In this document: piece after piece, positions 47,276-56,209 of the stretch | Position numbering within the stretch: position 1 is the first letter of the stretch | How the letters are laid out: each line of letters opens with the position of its first letter | Origin: Thermodesulfobacteriota bacterium | Lineage (GTDB): Bacteria > Desulfobacterota > Thermodesulfobacteria > Thermodesulfobacteriales > Thermodesulfobacteriaceae | Direction of reading: 5' to 3' | Length of the DNA: 64,000 nucleotides | NCBI GenBank assembly: GCA_013153525.1 | Contig: JAADEG010000033.1 | Location: forward strand, 1 to 64,000 | Made by a program: the position numbers and the translations under genes | The notes under the pieces: model-generated | Seen by the model: the letters and a program-made list of their open reading frames with translations, nothing else | Database searches by the model: none | What the model was told of the DNA's origin: nothing

Positions 47276-48886
47276 ATGGCATTAAGAATTAACTTTAACG
47301 ATGCAGCGGCTGTAACGCATACAGCCCTGGTAAGAAACGAAAGAGCCCTTAACAAAAGTTTGCTTAGGTTGTCAACAGGACTTAGAATTTTAAGTGCTGC
47401 AGATGACTCTGCAGGACTTTTTATTTCTGACATGCTTGATACAGTTGCAAAGGCTTATGATCAGGGTAATAGAAACATTCAAACAGCGATTTCAGCACTT
47501 CAGATTGCAGAGGCTTCAGCAGGTCAGATTTACGACAAGCTTCAGGACATTTATGTAAGAGCTCAGAATGCTGCAAACGACATTAACGATCCTAATGCTC
47601 GTGCGTCACTTCAGAAGGAGATTAATAACTTTATTGACGCTATTCAAAAAATTGCATCTGACACTGAGTATAACGGAATTCACTTACTTGACGGAACATT
47701 TTCTGGAAAGTACATCCATTACGGAGTAAGAGCAGAGCAGACGATTTACATTGGTATTGCTGACATAAGAGCAGAGAGCATAGGTGCTAAGATGGTTACC
47801 ACAGAGGATCAAGTACCTATCGTGACTTCTGCTTCTGGAACTATTGCTGCAAGTGCTACGGGAACTCCATTTACGCTTGACAACGGAGATTACTTAAAAG
47901 TAAACGGTGCAGCTATTTTAACTAATACTTCTACTACTACATATCTTGTTGACGCAGCAAAAGCTGCTGAAGAAATTAACGATAAACTTGGAGCTGCAGG
48001 TATTCAGGCAAACGCAGTAAACAGAAGCGTTGCAGACAATCAGTTTACTTCTCTCGTAAGTACGACTGCTTCAAGTGTAACTATTGACATTAAGTTTTAC
48101 ATTGGAGAAGCTGCTGTTAATAAAGCTACATTTTCATTAACAGGACTTAGCAACAACATTACTCTTGATGAACTCGTAAACAAGATTAACGACGCTGCAT
48201 CAGTAACAGGTGCACCTATAAGAGCATCTAATGAAAACGGACATCTCGTACTTCAGACGACAGAAGGTGAAACTATAGCTATAGAAGTAAAAGTAACAGG
48301 TGATCCTAATGCACAAGTAAACTTTGATCAGCTTATCCAGGGTGGAAAGCAGACCAAAATTGATTCTACGAATGACACTGCTTATGCTATAAAAGTAGGT
48401 AACTTAAACATTGCATCTTCTCAGAACTTCGTTGTTCAGTCTAAGGGAGTAAGTGGTGGTACTACTGATGCACCAGAAGGACTTGCATTGCTTAAATACG
48501 ATCCAAGTGCCGGTGAATATAAAATAGTTGACGATAGTGGTGCAAACGGAGCTACATTTGACTCTCAGATGTTTAATCTTTACGCTATCAATGTAACTAC
48601 AAATGCTGGTGCAGAAAAAGCAATGCTTATTGCACAGTTTGCTATGCAGAAAGTTGATACCGTAAGATCTCAAATTGGAGCTACTATGAACAACTTACAG
48701 TCTATCTATGATGCTCAGCAGACTGCTTATGATAACACCAAAGAGGCAGAATCCGTGATTAGGAATACTGACTACGCAAAAGAAATGAGCAACTTCACCA
48801 CTTACCAGATCCGTATGCAGTCAACAATTGCAATGCTTGCTCAGGCAAACACCCTGCCCCAGCTCGTGCTTCAGCTTCTAAGATAA
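47276..48886 (+). CDS. fliC: flagellin
   Basis: 536 residues. The conserved N-terminal D0/D1 (ALRINFNDAAAVTHTALVRN, LRLSTGLRILSAADDSAG) and C-terminal D1/D0 (KVDTVRSQIGATMNNLQS, ANTLPQLVLQLLR) helices flank a variable centre of about 240 residues. The start is ATG 47276 after AAAGGAGGTGG; the track's TTG at 47207 lies inside the promoter. It ends in LLR as flagellins do. Codons use more C-ending forms than neighbours, consistent with very high expression. Confidence 0.96.
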   Translation: MALRINFNDAAAVTHTALVRNERALNKSLLRLSTGLRILSAADDSAGLFISDMLDTVAKAYDQGNRNIQTAISALQIAEASAGQIYDKLQDIYVRAQNAANDINDPNARASLQKEINNFIDAIQKIASDTEYNGIHLLDGTFSGKYIHYGVRAEQTIYIGIADIRAESIGAKMVTTEDQVPIVTSASGTIAASATGTPFTLDNGDYLKVNGAAILTNTSTTTYLVDAAKAAEEINDKLGAAGIQANAVNRSVADNQFTSLVSTTASSVTIDIKFYIGEAAVNKATFSLTGLSNNITLDELVNKINDAASVTGAPIRASNENGHLVLQTTEGETIAIEVKVTGDPNAQVNFDQLIQGGKQTKIDSTNDTAYAIKVGNLNIASSQNFVVQSKGVSGGTTDAPEGLALLKYDPSAGEYKIVDDSGANGATFDSQMFNLYAINVTTNAGAEKAMLIAQFAMQKVDTVRSQIGATMNNLQSIYDAQQTAYDNTKEAESVIRNTDYAKEMSNFTTYQIRMQSTIAMLAQANTLPQLVLQLLR

Positions 48887-48891
48887 ACTTA

Positions 48892-48923
48892 AAGGGGGGC
48901 TTACAAGCCCCCCTTAATTTTTT
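48892..48923 (+). terminator. intrinsic terminator after flagellin
   Basis: Stem AAGGGGGGCTT/AAGCCCCCCTT (48892-48902 with 48905-48915) around a very short loop, followed by AATTTTTT. The SapC-like gene starts 13 bp later, so some read-through may supply it. Confidence 0.88.
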
Positions 48924-48935
48924 AGGGGGGTAAAA

Positions 48936-49706
48936 ATGAAGGGTTTGTTTAGTGCTTTTAAAAGTGCAATAATTTTAGACGAAAAAGAACACAAAGACAT
49001 AAAAGTAAAAATGCCAAAAGACATGAAGTTTATGGAAAAGGTTGAAGTCGTTCCCTTAGGACTTTCTGAAATAATTCCAGCTTCTTTGTTTTATCCTGTT
49101 ATGTTTGGAAGACAAGAAGATGTAATATTTCCCTTTGCAGTGGTCGGAGCTTATAAAAAAAGCTTTTATCTTGCAGAAGATGGTAGCTGGAAAGTAAGTG
49201 TTATACCGAGAATGTGTAAAGTATATCCCTTTGGAGTATTTCAACATGGTGAGGAGTTTCTTATAGTGGTAGATGAACCTTACATTTCTCCTGATGGAGA
49301 AAGAATTTTTAACGAGCTTGGAGAAGAGACAGACTTCTTTAAAAACATAAGAAAAGAACTAACAGAACTCGTTAAAGACCTTCTTTCTGCCATGGAATTC
49401 GCTCAAGAACTTTACAAAAACGGTTGCCTTAAAAGTATAAATCTTGACATACAAACCTCTATAGGAAACTTTTCTTTTAAAAATGTATTAATAGGCAACA
49501 TTGAAGCACTTTATAAAATACAGCCAGAAAAACTTTACTATCTTAATGTAAACGGATATCTTCCAGTACTTTATGCAGCGTACTACAGCGTTAGAAACTT
49601 TGAGCTTCTTAAGTTTATAGCAAGGGACTTTTTCTTGAATAAAGAAGAAAAAGACATTCCCGTAATTCAAAATCCAAAAGAAGAGTTAAAAAATCTTTAC
49701 ATTTAA
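48936..49706 (+). CDS. SapC-family protein, copy 1
   Basis: 256 residues without signal peptide or membrane helix. The pattern VEVVPLGLSEIIPASLFYPVMF followed by FPFAVVGAYKKSFYLAEDGSWKVSVIPRMCKVYPFGVF fits the SapC family (PF07277), named for an S-layer-linked gene in Campylobacter; the function is not established. It follows flagellin and has a paralogue next door, which suggests a link with flagellin or surface-protein production. Confidence 0.75.
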   Translation: MKGLFSAFKSAIILDEKEHKDIKVKMPKDMKFMEKVEVVPLGLSEIIPASLFYPVMFGRQEDVIFPFAVVGAYKKSFYLAEDGSWKVSVIPRMCKVYPFGVFQHGEEFLIVVDEPYISPDGERIFNELGEETDFFKNIRKELTELVKDLLSAMEFAQELYKNGCLKSINLDIQTSIGNFSFKNVLIGNIEALYKIQPEKLYYLNVNGYLPVLYAAYYSVRNFELLKFIARDFFLNKEEKDIPVIQNPKEELKNLYI

Positions 49707-49726
49707 AAGGTTAATGTTATATTAAC
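49696..49726 (+). promoter_or_regulatory. candidate promoter with dyad GTTAAT-N5-ATTAAC before SapC copy 2
   Basis: TTTACA (49696-49701), 16 nt, TATATT (49718-49723), overlapping a perfect dyad GTTAAT-GTTAT-ATTAAC (49710-49726). The ATG of the next gene is at 49733 without a Shine-Dalgarno sequence, so a leaderless start is possible. The dyad could be an operator. Confidence 0.4.
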
Positions 49727-49732
49727 TTCTTA

Positions 49733-50434
49733 ATGGAATTTTTACATTCGGGTTTTAAAGAGCCTATAGTCTTAGATAGTGAAAACTTAAAGAACCAGAG
49801 AGTTCGTCTTCCTCAAGACTATTCGTTTGCCAAAAAGGTAGAGTTTATTCCTTTGTGTTTTGACGAAATAATTGCAGTTAGTCTTTATTATCCCGTAATT
49901 TTTGGAGTAGTAGAAGGAACAGTAATTCCTTATGCAATTCTCGGAATAAACAAAAAAAATGTTTTCGTTAGTGAAAACGGAGATTGGAAAACAGATATAA
50001 TTCCTGAATTAATCAAGATTTATCCTTTTGGGTTCGTAAAAGAAGGAGAAGATTATGTCGTCTTTATAGACAAAACTATGTGTTCTGAAGAAGAAGGAGA
50101 GCTACTTTTTAACGAATTAGGAGAAGAAACAGAGTTTTTAAAAGAAAAAAAGAAAGAACTTACCAAAGTTGCTAAAGGACTTCACACATCTCTTAATTTT
50201 TGTGAAGAAATAGTGAAGTTAGGACTTCTTACTTCTGTAAATCTTGAAGTTAATACAGCTATTGGAAATTTTCGCATAAAAAACATGCTTACCCTCAACC
50301 TAAATAAGTTTAATTCTATTTCTCCAGAAAAGCTGTGGTTTTTGTCAAATAAGGGTTACATCGTTACTCTTATTGCTCATTACTTGAGTTTGAGAAATTT
50401 TAAACTTATGGAATTGTGGGCTTTAAAGCCTTAA
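49733..50434 (+). CDS. SapC-family protein, copy 2
   Basis: 233 residues, paralogous to the preceding gene over its whole length (VEFIPLCFDEIIAVSLYYPVIF, ENGDWKTDIIPELIKIYPFGFV, LFNELGEETEFLKEKKKEL). The shared C-terminal part (VNLEVNTAIGNFRIKNMLTLN versus INLDIQTSIGNFSFKNVLIGN) is also in both. Divergence is considerable, so the duplication is old. No ribosome-binding site is visible. Confidence 0.72.
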   Translation: MEFLHSGFKEPIVLDSENLKNQRVRLPQDYSFAKKVEFIPLCFDEIIAVSLYYPVIFGVVEGTVIPYAILGINKKNVFVSENGDWKTDIIPELIKIYPFGFVKEGEDYVVFIDKTMCSEEEGELLFNELGEETEFLKEKKKELTKVAKGLHTSLNFCEEIVKLGLLTSVNLEVNTAIGNFRIKNMLTLNLNKFNSISPEKLWFLSNKGYIVTLIAHYLSLRNFKLMELWALKP

Positions 50435-50439
50435 AACTA

Positions 50440-51516
50440 ATGCAAGATTTCTTTAAAGAAAAAAAGGTCTTAATTACAGGTCACACTGGGTTTAAAGGTT
50501 CTTGGCTTAGTTTGTGGCTTAATCTTTCTGGTGCAGAGGTAATAGGTTTTTCGTTATCTCCACCTACTGATCCAAATATCTTTAATGCTCTCAAACTTGG
50601 TGAAAGAATTACTCACATTGAAGGAGATGTAAGAGACCTTGAAAAGTTAAAAGAGGTCGTTAAAAGTTATCAGCCTGAAGTAGTATTTCACCTTTCTGCT
50701 CAATCTCTTGTTATAGATTCTTACGAGGATCCAGTACGAACTTTTTCAACCAATGTAATGGGTACTGTTAACTTGCTTGAGGCTTTAAGACTTATCAATT
50801 CAGTAAAAGCAGTAGTAATAATTACGAGTGACAAGTGTTACGAAAACAAAGAGTGGTTTTATTCTTATAGAGAAAACGATAGATTAGGAGGTATAGATCC
50901 TTACAGTTGTAGCAAAGCCTGTGCAGAATTAATAGTAAAAAGTTACAGAGAGAGTTTTTTTAAAGAAAAAAGAGTGGGTATTGCTACGGTAAGAGCTGGA
51001 AATGTAATAGGTGGAGGAGATTGGCAGAAAAATAGAATTATTCCTGATTGCGTAAGGGCTATTACTGAAAAAAAGGCTTTAAAACTCAGAAATCCAGAAG
51101 CTGTTAGACCTTGGCAACATGTTCTTGAACCTCTTTATGGATACATGCTTCTTGCTAAAAAGTTGTGGGAAAATCCAGAGAAATTTTCAGATGCCTGGAA
51201 CTTTGGTCCTTTGCCTACAGAGGTGTGTAGCGTAAAAACCTTGGTTAAAAAGTTCTTTAAGTACTGGGGGGAAGACAATTTAAAAGTTGAATTTTTAAAA
51301 AGCTCTTATAAAGAATCTCACTTGCTTTTTTTGGACATTACGAAAACAGTGCACCTTCTTAATTGGAAACCCATGCTTTTCTTAGACGAAGCAATTAAAC
51401 TTACTGTAGAGTGGTATAAAACATTTTACTTTAATCCAGAAAAACTGTGGGAAGTAACTAAAAAACAAATAAAGTTTTACGAAGAAAGGGTTACTTCTTT
51501 TACCCAGTCAGAATAA
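50440..51516 (+). CDS. rfbG: CDP-glucose 4,6-dehydratase (RfbG-like)
   Basis: 358 residues from ATG 50440, 5 bp after the SapC-like stop. A short-chain dehydrogenase of the extended type with KVLITGHTGFKGSWLSLWL, the specific signature of CDP-glucose 4,6-dehydratases, a TSDKCYEN segment, the catalytic YSCSK and RAGNVIGGGDW. It makes CDP-4-keto-6-deoxyglucose for dideoxy or branched sugars. The usual partner RfbF is not here. Its place beside flagellin and SapC genes could mean a sugar for flagellin or O-antigen. Confidence 0.88.
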   Translation: MQDFFKEKKVLITGHTGFKGSWLSLWLNLSGAEVIGFSLSPPTDPNIFNALKLGERITHIEGDVRDLEKLKEVVKSYQPEVVFHLSAQSLVIDSYEDPVRTFSTNVMGTVNLLEALRLINSVKAVVIITSDKCYENKEWFYSYRENDRLGGIDPYSCSKACAELIVKSYRESFFKEKRVGIATVRAGNVIGGGDWQKNRIIPDCVRAITEKKALKLRNPEAVRPWQHVLEPLYGYMLLAKKLWENPEKFSDAWNFGPLPTEVCSVKTLVKKFFKYWGEDNLKVEFLKSSYKESHLLFLDITKTVHLLNWKPMLFLDEAIKLTVEWYKTFYFNPEKLWEVTKKQIKFYEERVTSFTQSE

Positions 51517-51797
51517 TCAGGATTTTCTGAATTTACTTCAATAGTTATTATTTCTGGTACTTCGTACGAATGATTTTCTTTGATAAATTGGACGAGCTTT
51601 TCTTTTAAAGAAACCTGAGTTTTAAAAAGGATTATCCATTCTTTGTCTTTTTCTAACTTGTTTTTCCATGTGTAAATACTTGTAATTGGACCGATTATCT
51701 GAGCACATGCACACAGTTTGTTTTTAACGGAGAGCTCTGCAAGGTTTATTGCTTTTTCTTCTGAATCAATAGTGGTTATTACTTTTAAAAGTTTCAT
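51477..51797 (-). CDS. cutA: CutA1 divalent-cation tolerance protein
   Basis: 106 residues from ATG 51797 (the track start at 51833 adds a lysine-rich extension unlike the family). Family motifs: VITTIDSEEKAINLAE, LCACAQIIGPITSIYTWK, EWIILFKTQ, ENHSYEVPEII. CutA1 forms a very stable trimer. Its 3' end overlaps rfbG by 40 bp on the opposite strand. Confidence 0.93.
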   Translation of the reverse strand: MKLLKVITTIDSEEKAINLAELSVKNKLCACAQIIGPITSIYTWKNKLEKDKEWIILFKTQVSLKEKLVQFIKENHSYEVPEIITIEVNSENPDYSDWVKEVTLSS

Positions 51798-51826
51798 AAT
51801 TATTATTTTAAACTTTTTAATTATTC

Positions 51827-51854
51827 TTGACAAGTAGGAAAGTAAATTTAAAAT
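51827..51854 (+). promoter_or_regulatory. candidate sigma70 promoter for flavin reductase operon
   Basis: TTGACA (51827-51832, consensus), 16 nt, TAAAAT (51849-51854), 39 nt before the ATG. One of the best matches in the window. Confidence 0.65.
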
Positions 51855-51893
51855 GGACTTAAATAAGCTCTACAAAAACAAAGGAGTGTAGCT

Positions 51894-52370
51894 ATGGGAC
51901 TCCAAACTATAATTTCAAAGTACATAGTTCAAGGAGTTTATGTAATAACTGCAAAGTGGGAGGACAAAATAAACGGAATGACTGCTGCTTGGGTTTCTCA
52001 GGTATCTTTTAAGCCAAGACTGCTTGCAGTAGCAATTGCTCCTCAGAGATACACATACGAATTAATAAAACAGTCAAAAATGTTTTGTATTAATGTTTTA
52101 GGTAAAGACGGAATTAACATTGCTAAGAAGTTTGGTTTTACGAGTGGTAAGGATACTAATAAGTTTGAAGGAATCCCTTACAAGGCTTCTTTAAACGGAC
52201 TCCCAGTATTAAAAGATGCCCTTGCTTATTTTGAGTGCGAGGTATATGATAGTTGCAAAGCTGGTGATCATGTCATATTTTTAGGAGAGGTTAGTGATTA
52301 TGAGGTTCTTCAAGAGGGAGAACCATTAATTTTTCGTTGGGAAGATTACTTTGGAGGGGTAGAGGGATAA
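51894..52370 (+). CDS. flavin reductase domain protein (flavoredoxin-like)
   Basis: 158 residues. The FMN-binding split-barrel pattern: GVYVITAKWEDKINGMTAAWVSQVSFKPRLLAVAI and INVLGKDGINIAKKFGF, ending AGDHVIFLGEVSDYE. Such proteins bind FMN and transfer electrons or reduce flavins; in anaerobes they are often called flavoredoxins. It is coupled to the next gene by TAATG. Confidence 0.88.
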   Translation: MGLQTIISKYIVQGVYVITAKWEDKINGMTAAWVSQVSFKPRLLAVAIAPQRYTYELIKQSKMFCINVLGKDGINIAKKFGFTSGKDTNKFEGIPYKASLNGLPVLKDALAYFECEVYDSCKAGDHVIFLGEVSDYEVLQEGEPLIFRWEDYFGGVEG

Positions 52371-52987
52371 TGAATGAATCTCAAGATAAAATACTAACTT
52401 TTCACGAAAGGCTGTCAAACTTCGTTGAGAACAATTTGAGGTTAATTTTTATTGTACTTGTAGGTTTTTTAGTTTTAGGAATTTTGTGGCTTGGAATAAG
52501 TTATTACTTTGAAAAAAAGGAAAAAGAGGCAACTCTTGAACTTATTTCTGCAGCTAACTTGAAAAATCCAATTAAAGTCTATGAGGATGTAGTAAAAAGG
52601 TATTCTGGTACCCAAGCAGCTCTCCAAGCAGCTTTGTGGCTCTGGAATTATTATTACATGGCTCAGGATTATACCAAGTTAAAAGAACTTTATCCTAAGA
52701 TTGAAAAAGAATATCCTTCTCAAATAAAAGGGGTACTTTTATACGGAAAAGCTAAGCTTGACGAAAATGAAAAAAAATACAACCAAGCTATTGAAGAGTA
52801 CAAAAGAGCTCTCTCTCAAATGCCAGACCTTGGATTGCTCGTTTATCCAGACCTCGGAAGGATTTACGAGAGACTTGGTGATTATAAAAAGGCTTTAGCT
52901 TATTACAAAAGAGCAGAGAGCGTCCCTGAGCTTCAGGAAAATGGTTTTATAAAGTACAAAATTTGGAGCTTGGGGAGGAAAAAGTGA
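52370..52987 (+). CDS. single-pass TPR protein (YfgM-like)
   Basis: 205 residues from ATG 52370. A short cytoplasmic N-terminus, one helix (LIFIVLVGFLVLGILWLGISYYF), then tetratricopeptide-like repeats (KYNQAIEEYKRALSQMP, GDYKKALAYYKRAESVP). The topology matches YfgM/tetratricopeptide_9-type ancillary proteins of the Sec translocon, but the identity is not firm. It overlaps the next gene by 4 bp (GTGA). Confidence 0.78.
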   Translation: MNESQDKILTFHERLSNFVENNLRLIFIVLVGFLVLGILWLGISYYFEKKEKEATLELISAANLKNPIKVYEDVVKRYSGTQAALQAALWLWNYYYMAQDYTKLKELYPKIEKEYPSQIKGVLLYGKAKLDENEKKYNQAIEEYKRALSQMPDLGLLVYPDLGRIYERLGDYKKALAYYKRAESVPELQENGFIKYKIWSLGRKK

Positions 52988-53439
52988 GTCTGCTTATATT
53001 TAAGCAGATTGCTGAGGAACGCATAAGAGAGGCAATGGAAAACGGAGAATTTGACAATCTTGAGTGTTCTGGCAAACCCGTTGACTTAAAAGAAGATCCT
53101 TTTGTTCCAGAAGACCTTAGGCTCGTTTATAAAATTTTAAAAAATGCAGGTTTTCTTCCTAAGGAAGTAGAACTTAGAAAAGAGATTCAAAGACTTGAGG
53201 ACATGCTTGACGAAGAAGTGGGTAGTGCTTATTCTAAGGTTAGGAAACTTAATGCTTTAATATTTCACTTAAATCAAATAAGAAGGACGCCTTTTAACAT
53301 TCAGGACGAGTATTATGCTAAGGTTGCAGCTAAAATAAAACTTGCAAGAGAAGAAAAAAAGTCTTCTGATAAAAAGATCAACTGGAGCAGACTTCAGACC
53401 TTCTTGTATGTTTCTGCCATAAGACCGAGAAAGAAGTAA
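52984..53439 (+). CDS. DUF1992 protein
   Basis: 151 residues from GTG 52984 (after GGGGAGGAAAA). The pattern IAEERIREAMENGEFDNLECSGKPV...DPFVPEDLRLVYKILKNAG is the DUF1992 (DnaJ-subfamily C28-like) signature. The function is unknown; E. coli has a homologue (YhdN). It is in the flavin reductase-to-ribD operon and shares one base with ribD (TAATG). Confidence 0.88.
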   Translation: MSLLIFKQIAEERIREAMENGEFDNLECSGKPVDLKEDPFVPEDLRLVYKILKNAGFLPKEVELRKEIQRLEDMLDEEVGSAYSKVRKLNALIFHLNQIRRTPFNIQDEYYAKVAAKIKLAREEKKSSDKKINWSRLQTFLYVSAIRPRKK

Positions 53440-54557
53440 TGTCTCTTAAAACTCAAGACGAAGTTTTCATGAAACTTGCTTTAAAGGAAGGAGAAAAAGG
53501 GCTTGGATACACTTCACCCAATCCAGCTGTTGGAGCAGTAATAGTAAAAGATGGAAAAGTAATTGCTAAGGGATTTCACAGATTTTACGGAGGACCACAC
53601 GCTGAAGTAGAAGCAATTCAAAAAGCAGGGAACCTTGCTAAGGGAGCAACGATCTATGTAACTCTTGAACCGTGTAATCACTACGGTAAGACCCCTCCTT
53701 GTACTCTTAAAATACTGGAGGCAGGAATAAAAAGAGTCGTTTGTGGAATAAGGGATCCCAATCCAGTAGCAGGAGGAGGTTTGGATTTTTTAAAAAGCAA
53801 GGGAATAAAAGTAAAATCAGGAGTTCTTGAATACGAAACGAGGATTCTCACGAGGTTTTTTTTGAGTAGAGTAATTAGAAAAAGACCCTGGGTAATTTCC
53901 AAAGTAGCAGCAAGCCTTGACGGAAAAACAGCAGTTTCTACTGGGGATTCTAAGTGGATTACCGGGCTTAAGGCAAGGAAAAGAGGACACTACCTTAGAA
54001 AGATATGTGACGCAATAATCGTGGGTAAAAACACGGTTATTGCAGACGATCCTGAACTTACATGTAGGTATGTCAAGGGAAAAAATCCTTTAAGAGTCGT
54101 TTTAGATACCAACTTAAGTCTTTCTACGAATTACAAAATTTTTGATACAAGAGAAACACCAACGATAGTCGTTTGTAAAAAAGGGATAAGCAAAACCAAG
54201 CTTAGAGATTTTGCAAAAAAAGGAGTTGAAGTCTGGGAACTAACTCTAAAAGACGGAAAACCAGATTTGAGTGAGCTTTTGTATAGACTTCTTGAAGTTG
54301 GTATAAACTCCGTGCTCGTAGAAGGGGGGGCAACGGTACACGGAAGTTTTCTAAAAGAAGGTCTTACAGACGAGGTTTGGTACTTCGTAGGTCCTATAAT
54401 TATAGGAGACGAAAAAGGAACCCCGGCAATAAAACTCCCACCTCTTAAGTCCTTAAAAGAGAGTACCAAAATAAACGACTTAAAGGTAAAAAAACTCGGA
54501 GATACCTTTTTATTCCACGGTTATACCAACGAAGGATACAAGTTGTTAAAAACTTAA
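53439..54557 (+). CDS. ribD: bifunctional riboflavin deaminase/reductase RibD
   Basis: 372 residues. The N-terminal deaminase has the zinc site HAEVEAI and TLEPCNHYGKTPPC. The C-terminal reductase has VASSLDGK-like VAASLDGKTAVSTGDSKWI and LVEGGATVHGSF. It performs the second and third steps of riboflavin synthesis. The rest of the rib genes are not in the window, and no FMN riboswitch precedes it. Its last 4 bp overlap the convergent MEMO gene. Confidence 0.96.
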   Translation: MSLKTQDEVFMKLALKEGEKGLGYTSPNPAVGAVIVKDGKVIAKGFHRFYGGPHAEVEAIQKAGNLAKGATIYVTLEPCNHYGKTPPCTLKILEAGIKRVVCGIRDPNPVAGGGLDFLKSKGIKVKSGVLEYETRILTRFFLSRVIRKRPWVISKVAASLDGKTAVSTGDSKWITGLKARKRGHYLRKICDAIIVGKNTVIADDPELTCRYVKGKNPLRVVLDTNLSLSTNYKIFDTRETPTIVVCKKGISKTKLRDFAKKGVEVWELTLKDGKPDLSELLYRLLEVGINSVLVEGGATVHGSFLKEGLTDEVWYFVGPIIIGDEKGTPAIKLPPLKSLKESTKINDLKVKKLGDTFLFHGYTNEGYKLLKT

Positions 54558-55366
54558 TAAATTACGATTCCACCGTAACCAACTACCGAGTGATAGTCTT
54601 TTATAACATCTCCTGAGGTCATGTAATCTATTAAAATAGCCTTTTTTGCTCCTAGTCCTTTACAGGCTCTTATCACCACCGCAGTAGGTATAACCCCACA
54701 CATACTTATTCCTTCTTCTACTACCACTTTTATAAGCTCTTCTTCTGAAAGCTTTAATATGGCTTCTATTGCAAGACTGTCTTTTTGTTTGGCGACTTCG
54801 TGAGGTACATAGTGACTAAAGTCAGTACTTGCAACGAGTAAAACTTTTCCTGGATACTGACTTACTGCAAAGTAAAGTGCATCTCCAAGTGTTAAAATTT
54901 CTTCAAAAGAAAGTCTTCCCAGACATATGGGTACTATTTTTACATCAGGATTTATGTATTGTAAAAAAGGAACCTGCACTTCTATAGAATGCTCGTGTAT
55001 GTGAGCAGTGGGATCCGTTGAAAGAAACTCCACTTGGTTAACGAGAATCTCTACCAAGGATATCTCAACTTTTACCTCTCCAAGAGGAGTAATAAAACTT
55101 TCTCCTGCAAAAATAGAGGCTCTGTCACCAAGTCCGGTGTGATTTGGTCCCAAAATTATTGCTACTTGAGGAGGTTCAATAGCTCCATAGACTTTGCCAG
55201 CTACCCATCCAGAATACATGTAACCAGCATGAGGCACCACTACACCTTTAGCCTCTATTTTTTCTTTAGTAAACACGATAAGCTCTGAGAGATTGTGCCT
55301 AAGTTCAACCGGATTTTCACTGTAAAACATCCCTGCAACTGCTGGTGTTCTTTTAGTTACCCTCAT
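54554..55366 (-). CDS. amrB: MEMO1-family protein (AmmeMemoRadiSam system protein B)
   Basis: 270 residues. Family motifs: VVPHAGYMYSGWVAGKVYG, ILGPNHTGLG, EHSIEVQVPFLQYI, STDFSHYVPHE, CGVIPTAVVI. Bacterial MEMO is often grouped with an AMMECR1 domain protein and a radical SAM enzyme, but neither is adjacent here. The reaction is not established. It follows kdsB with a 4 bp overlap. Confidence 0.9.
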   Translation of the reverse strand: MRVTKRTPAVAGMFYSENPVELRHNLSELIVFTKEKIEAKGVVVPHAGYMYSGWVAGKVYGAIEPPQVAIILGPNHTGLGDRASIFAGESFITPLGEVKVEISLVEILVNQVEFLSTDPTAHIHEHSIEVQVPFLQYINPDVKIVPICLGRLSFEEILTLGDALYFAVSQYPGKVLLVASTDFSHYVPHEVAKQKDSLAIEAILKLSEEELIKVVVEEGISMCGVIPTAVVIRACKGLGAKKAILIDYMTSGDVIKDYHSVVGYGGIVIY

Positions 55367-56106
55367 TTTTTAAACTCCTTTTCGTAGTTTTGTATTATGT
55401 ATTCCAGGTCTTCTGGAGTGTCAACCTCTGGAGGATTTTTGTCCACTACTTTAACCCCTATCTTGTAGCCAGCCTCCATTGCTCTTAGTTGCTCAAGTTT
55501 TTCAATTTCCTCAAGTCTGCCTTTTGGAAGGTTTACGAACTTTTTTAAAAAACCTTTGTAATAAGCATAAACTCCTATGTGTTTTAGGTAAAACTCGTGA
55601 TAAAACTCGTCTCTTCCATAAGGTATAGGAGCTCTTGAAAAGTAAAGGGCATAACCTTTGTGATCAAGAACGACTTTTACTTTATTAGGATTCGTTACTT
55701 CTGAGGGATCTTTTATAGGAGTTGCAAGAGTACCAATTGCTATGTCTTTAAACTCTTCAAACAGTTGTACAAGCTTTGGTACATAGTCATAAGGAAGCAG
55801 TGGTTGATCAGCTTGTATGTTTATGATCAGGGTGTCTTCTGGGAGTCCAAGAACTTCTACTGCTTCAGCAATTCTATCCGTACCAGAGGGATGCTCAGGA
55901 CTCGTCATTATTACAGTGGCTCCAAAAGCCTCAGCTACCTCTTTAACTTTCGTGCTATCCGTTGCTATAAAAACATCTTTAATTCCAGAGTTAATAGCTC
56001 TTTCATATACCCATTGAATAAGGGGTTTATCAAACAGACTAACGAGAACTTTACCAGGAAATCGGGTAGAACCATAACGAGCCGGTATAATTATAACCAC
56101 CTTCAT
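55363..56106 (-). CDS. kdsB: 3-deoxy-manno-octulosonate (KDO) cytidylyltransferase
   Basis: 247 residues, typical for KdsB. Motifs: IIPARYGSTRFPGKVL, IATDSTKVKEVAEAFG, TDRIAEAVE, INIQADQPLL, DTPEDLEYI. It activates KDO as CMP-KDO for lipopolysaccharide core, so the organism makes LPS. It is divergent from infB. Confidence 0.95.
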   Translation of the reverse strand: MKVVIIIPARYGSTRFPGKVLVSLFDKPLIQWVYERAINSGIKDVFIATDSTKVKEVAEAFGATVIMTSPEHPSGTDRIAEAVEVLGLPEDTLIINIQADQPLLPYDYVPKLVQLFEEFKDIAIGTLATPIKDPSEVTNPNKVKVVLDHKGYALYFSRAPIPYGRDEFYHEFYLKHIGVYAYYKGFLKKFVNLPKGRLEEIEKLEQLRAMEAGYKIGVKVVDKNPPEVDTPEDLEYIIQNYEKEFKK

Positions 56107-56209
56107 TAAGTTTAAGTTTAAACTAAATTTTTAAAAATAAAAGAAGGACTTGAATTTTGCGGGTTTAATATTAAACTTATCACAACTATTTTCTTGGGTA
56201 GGAGTTATT

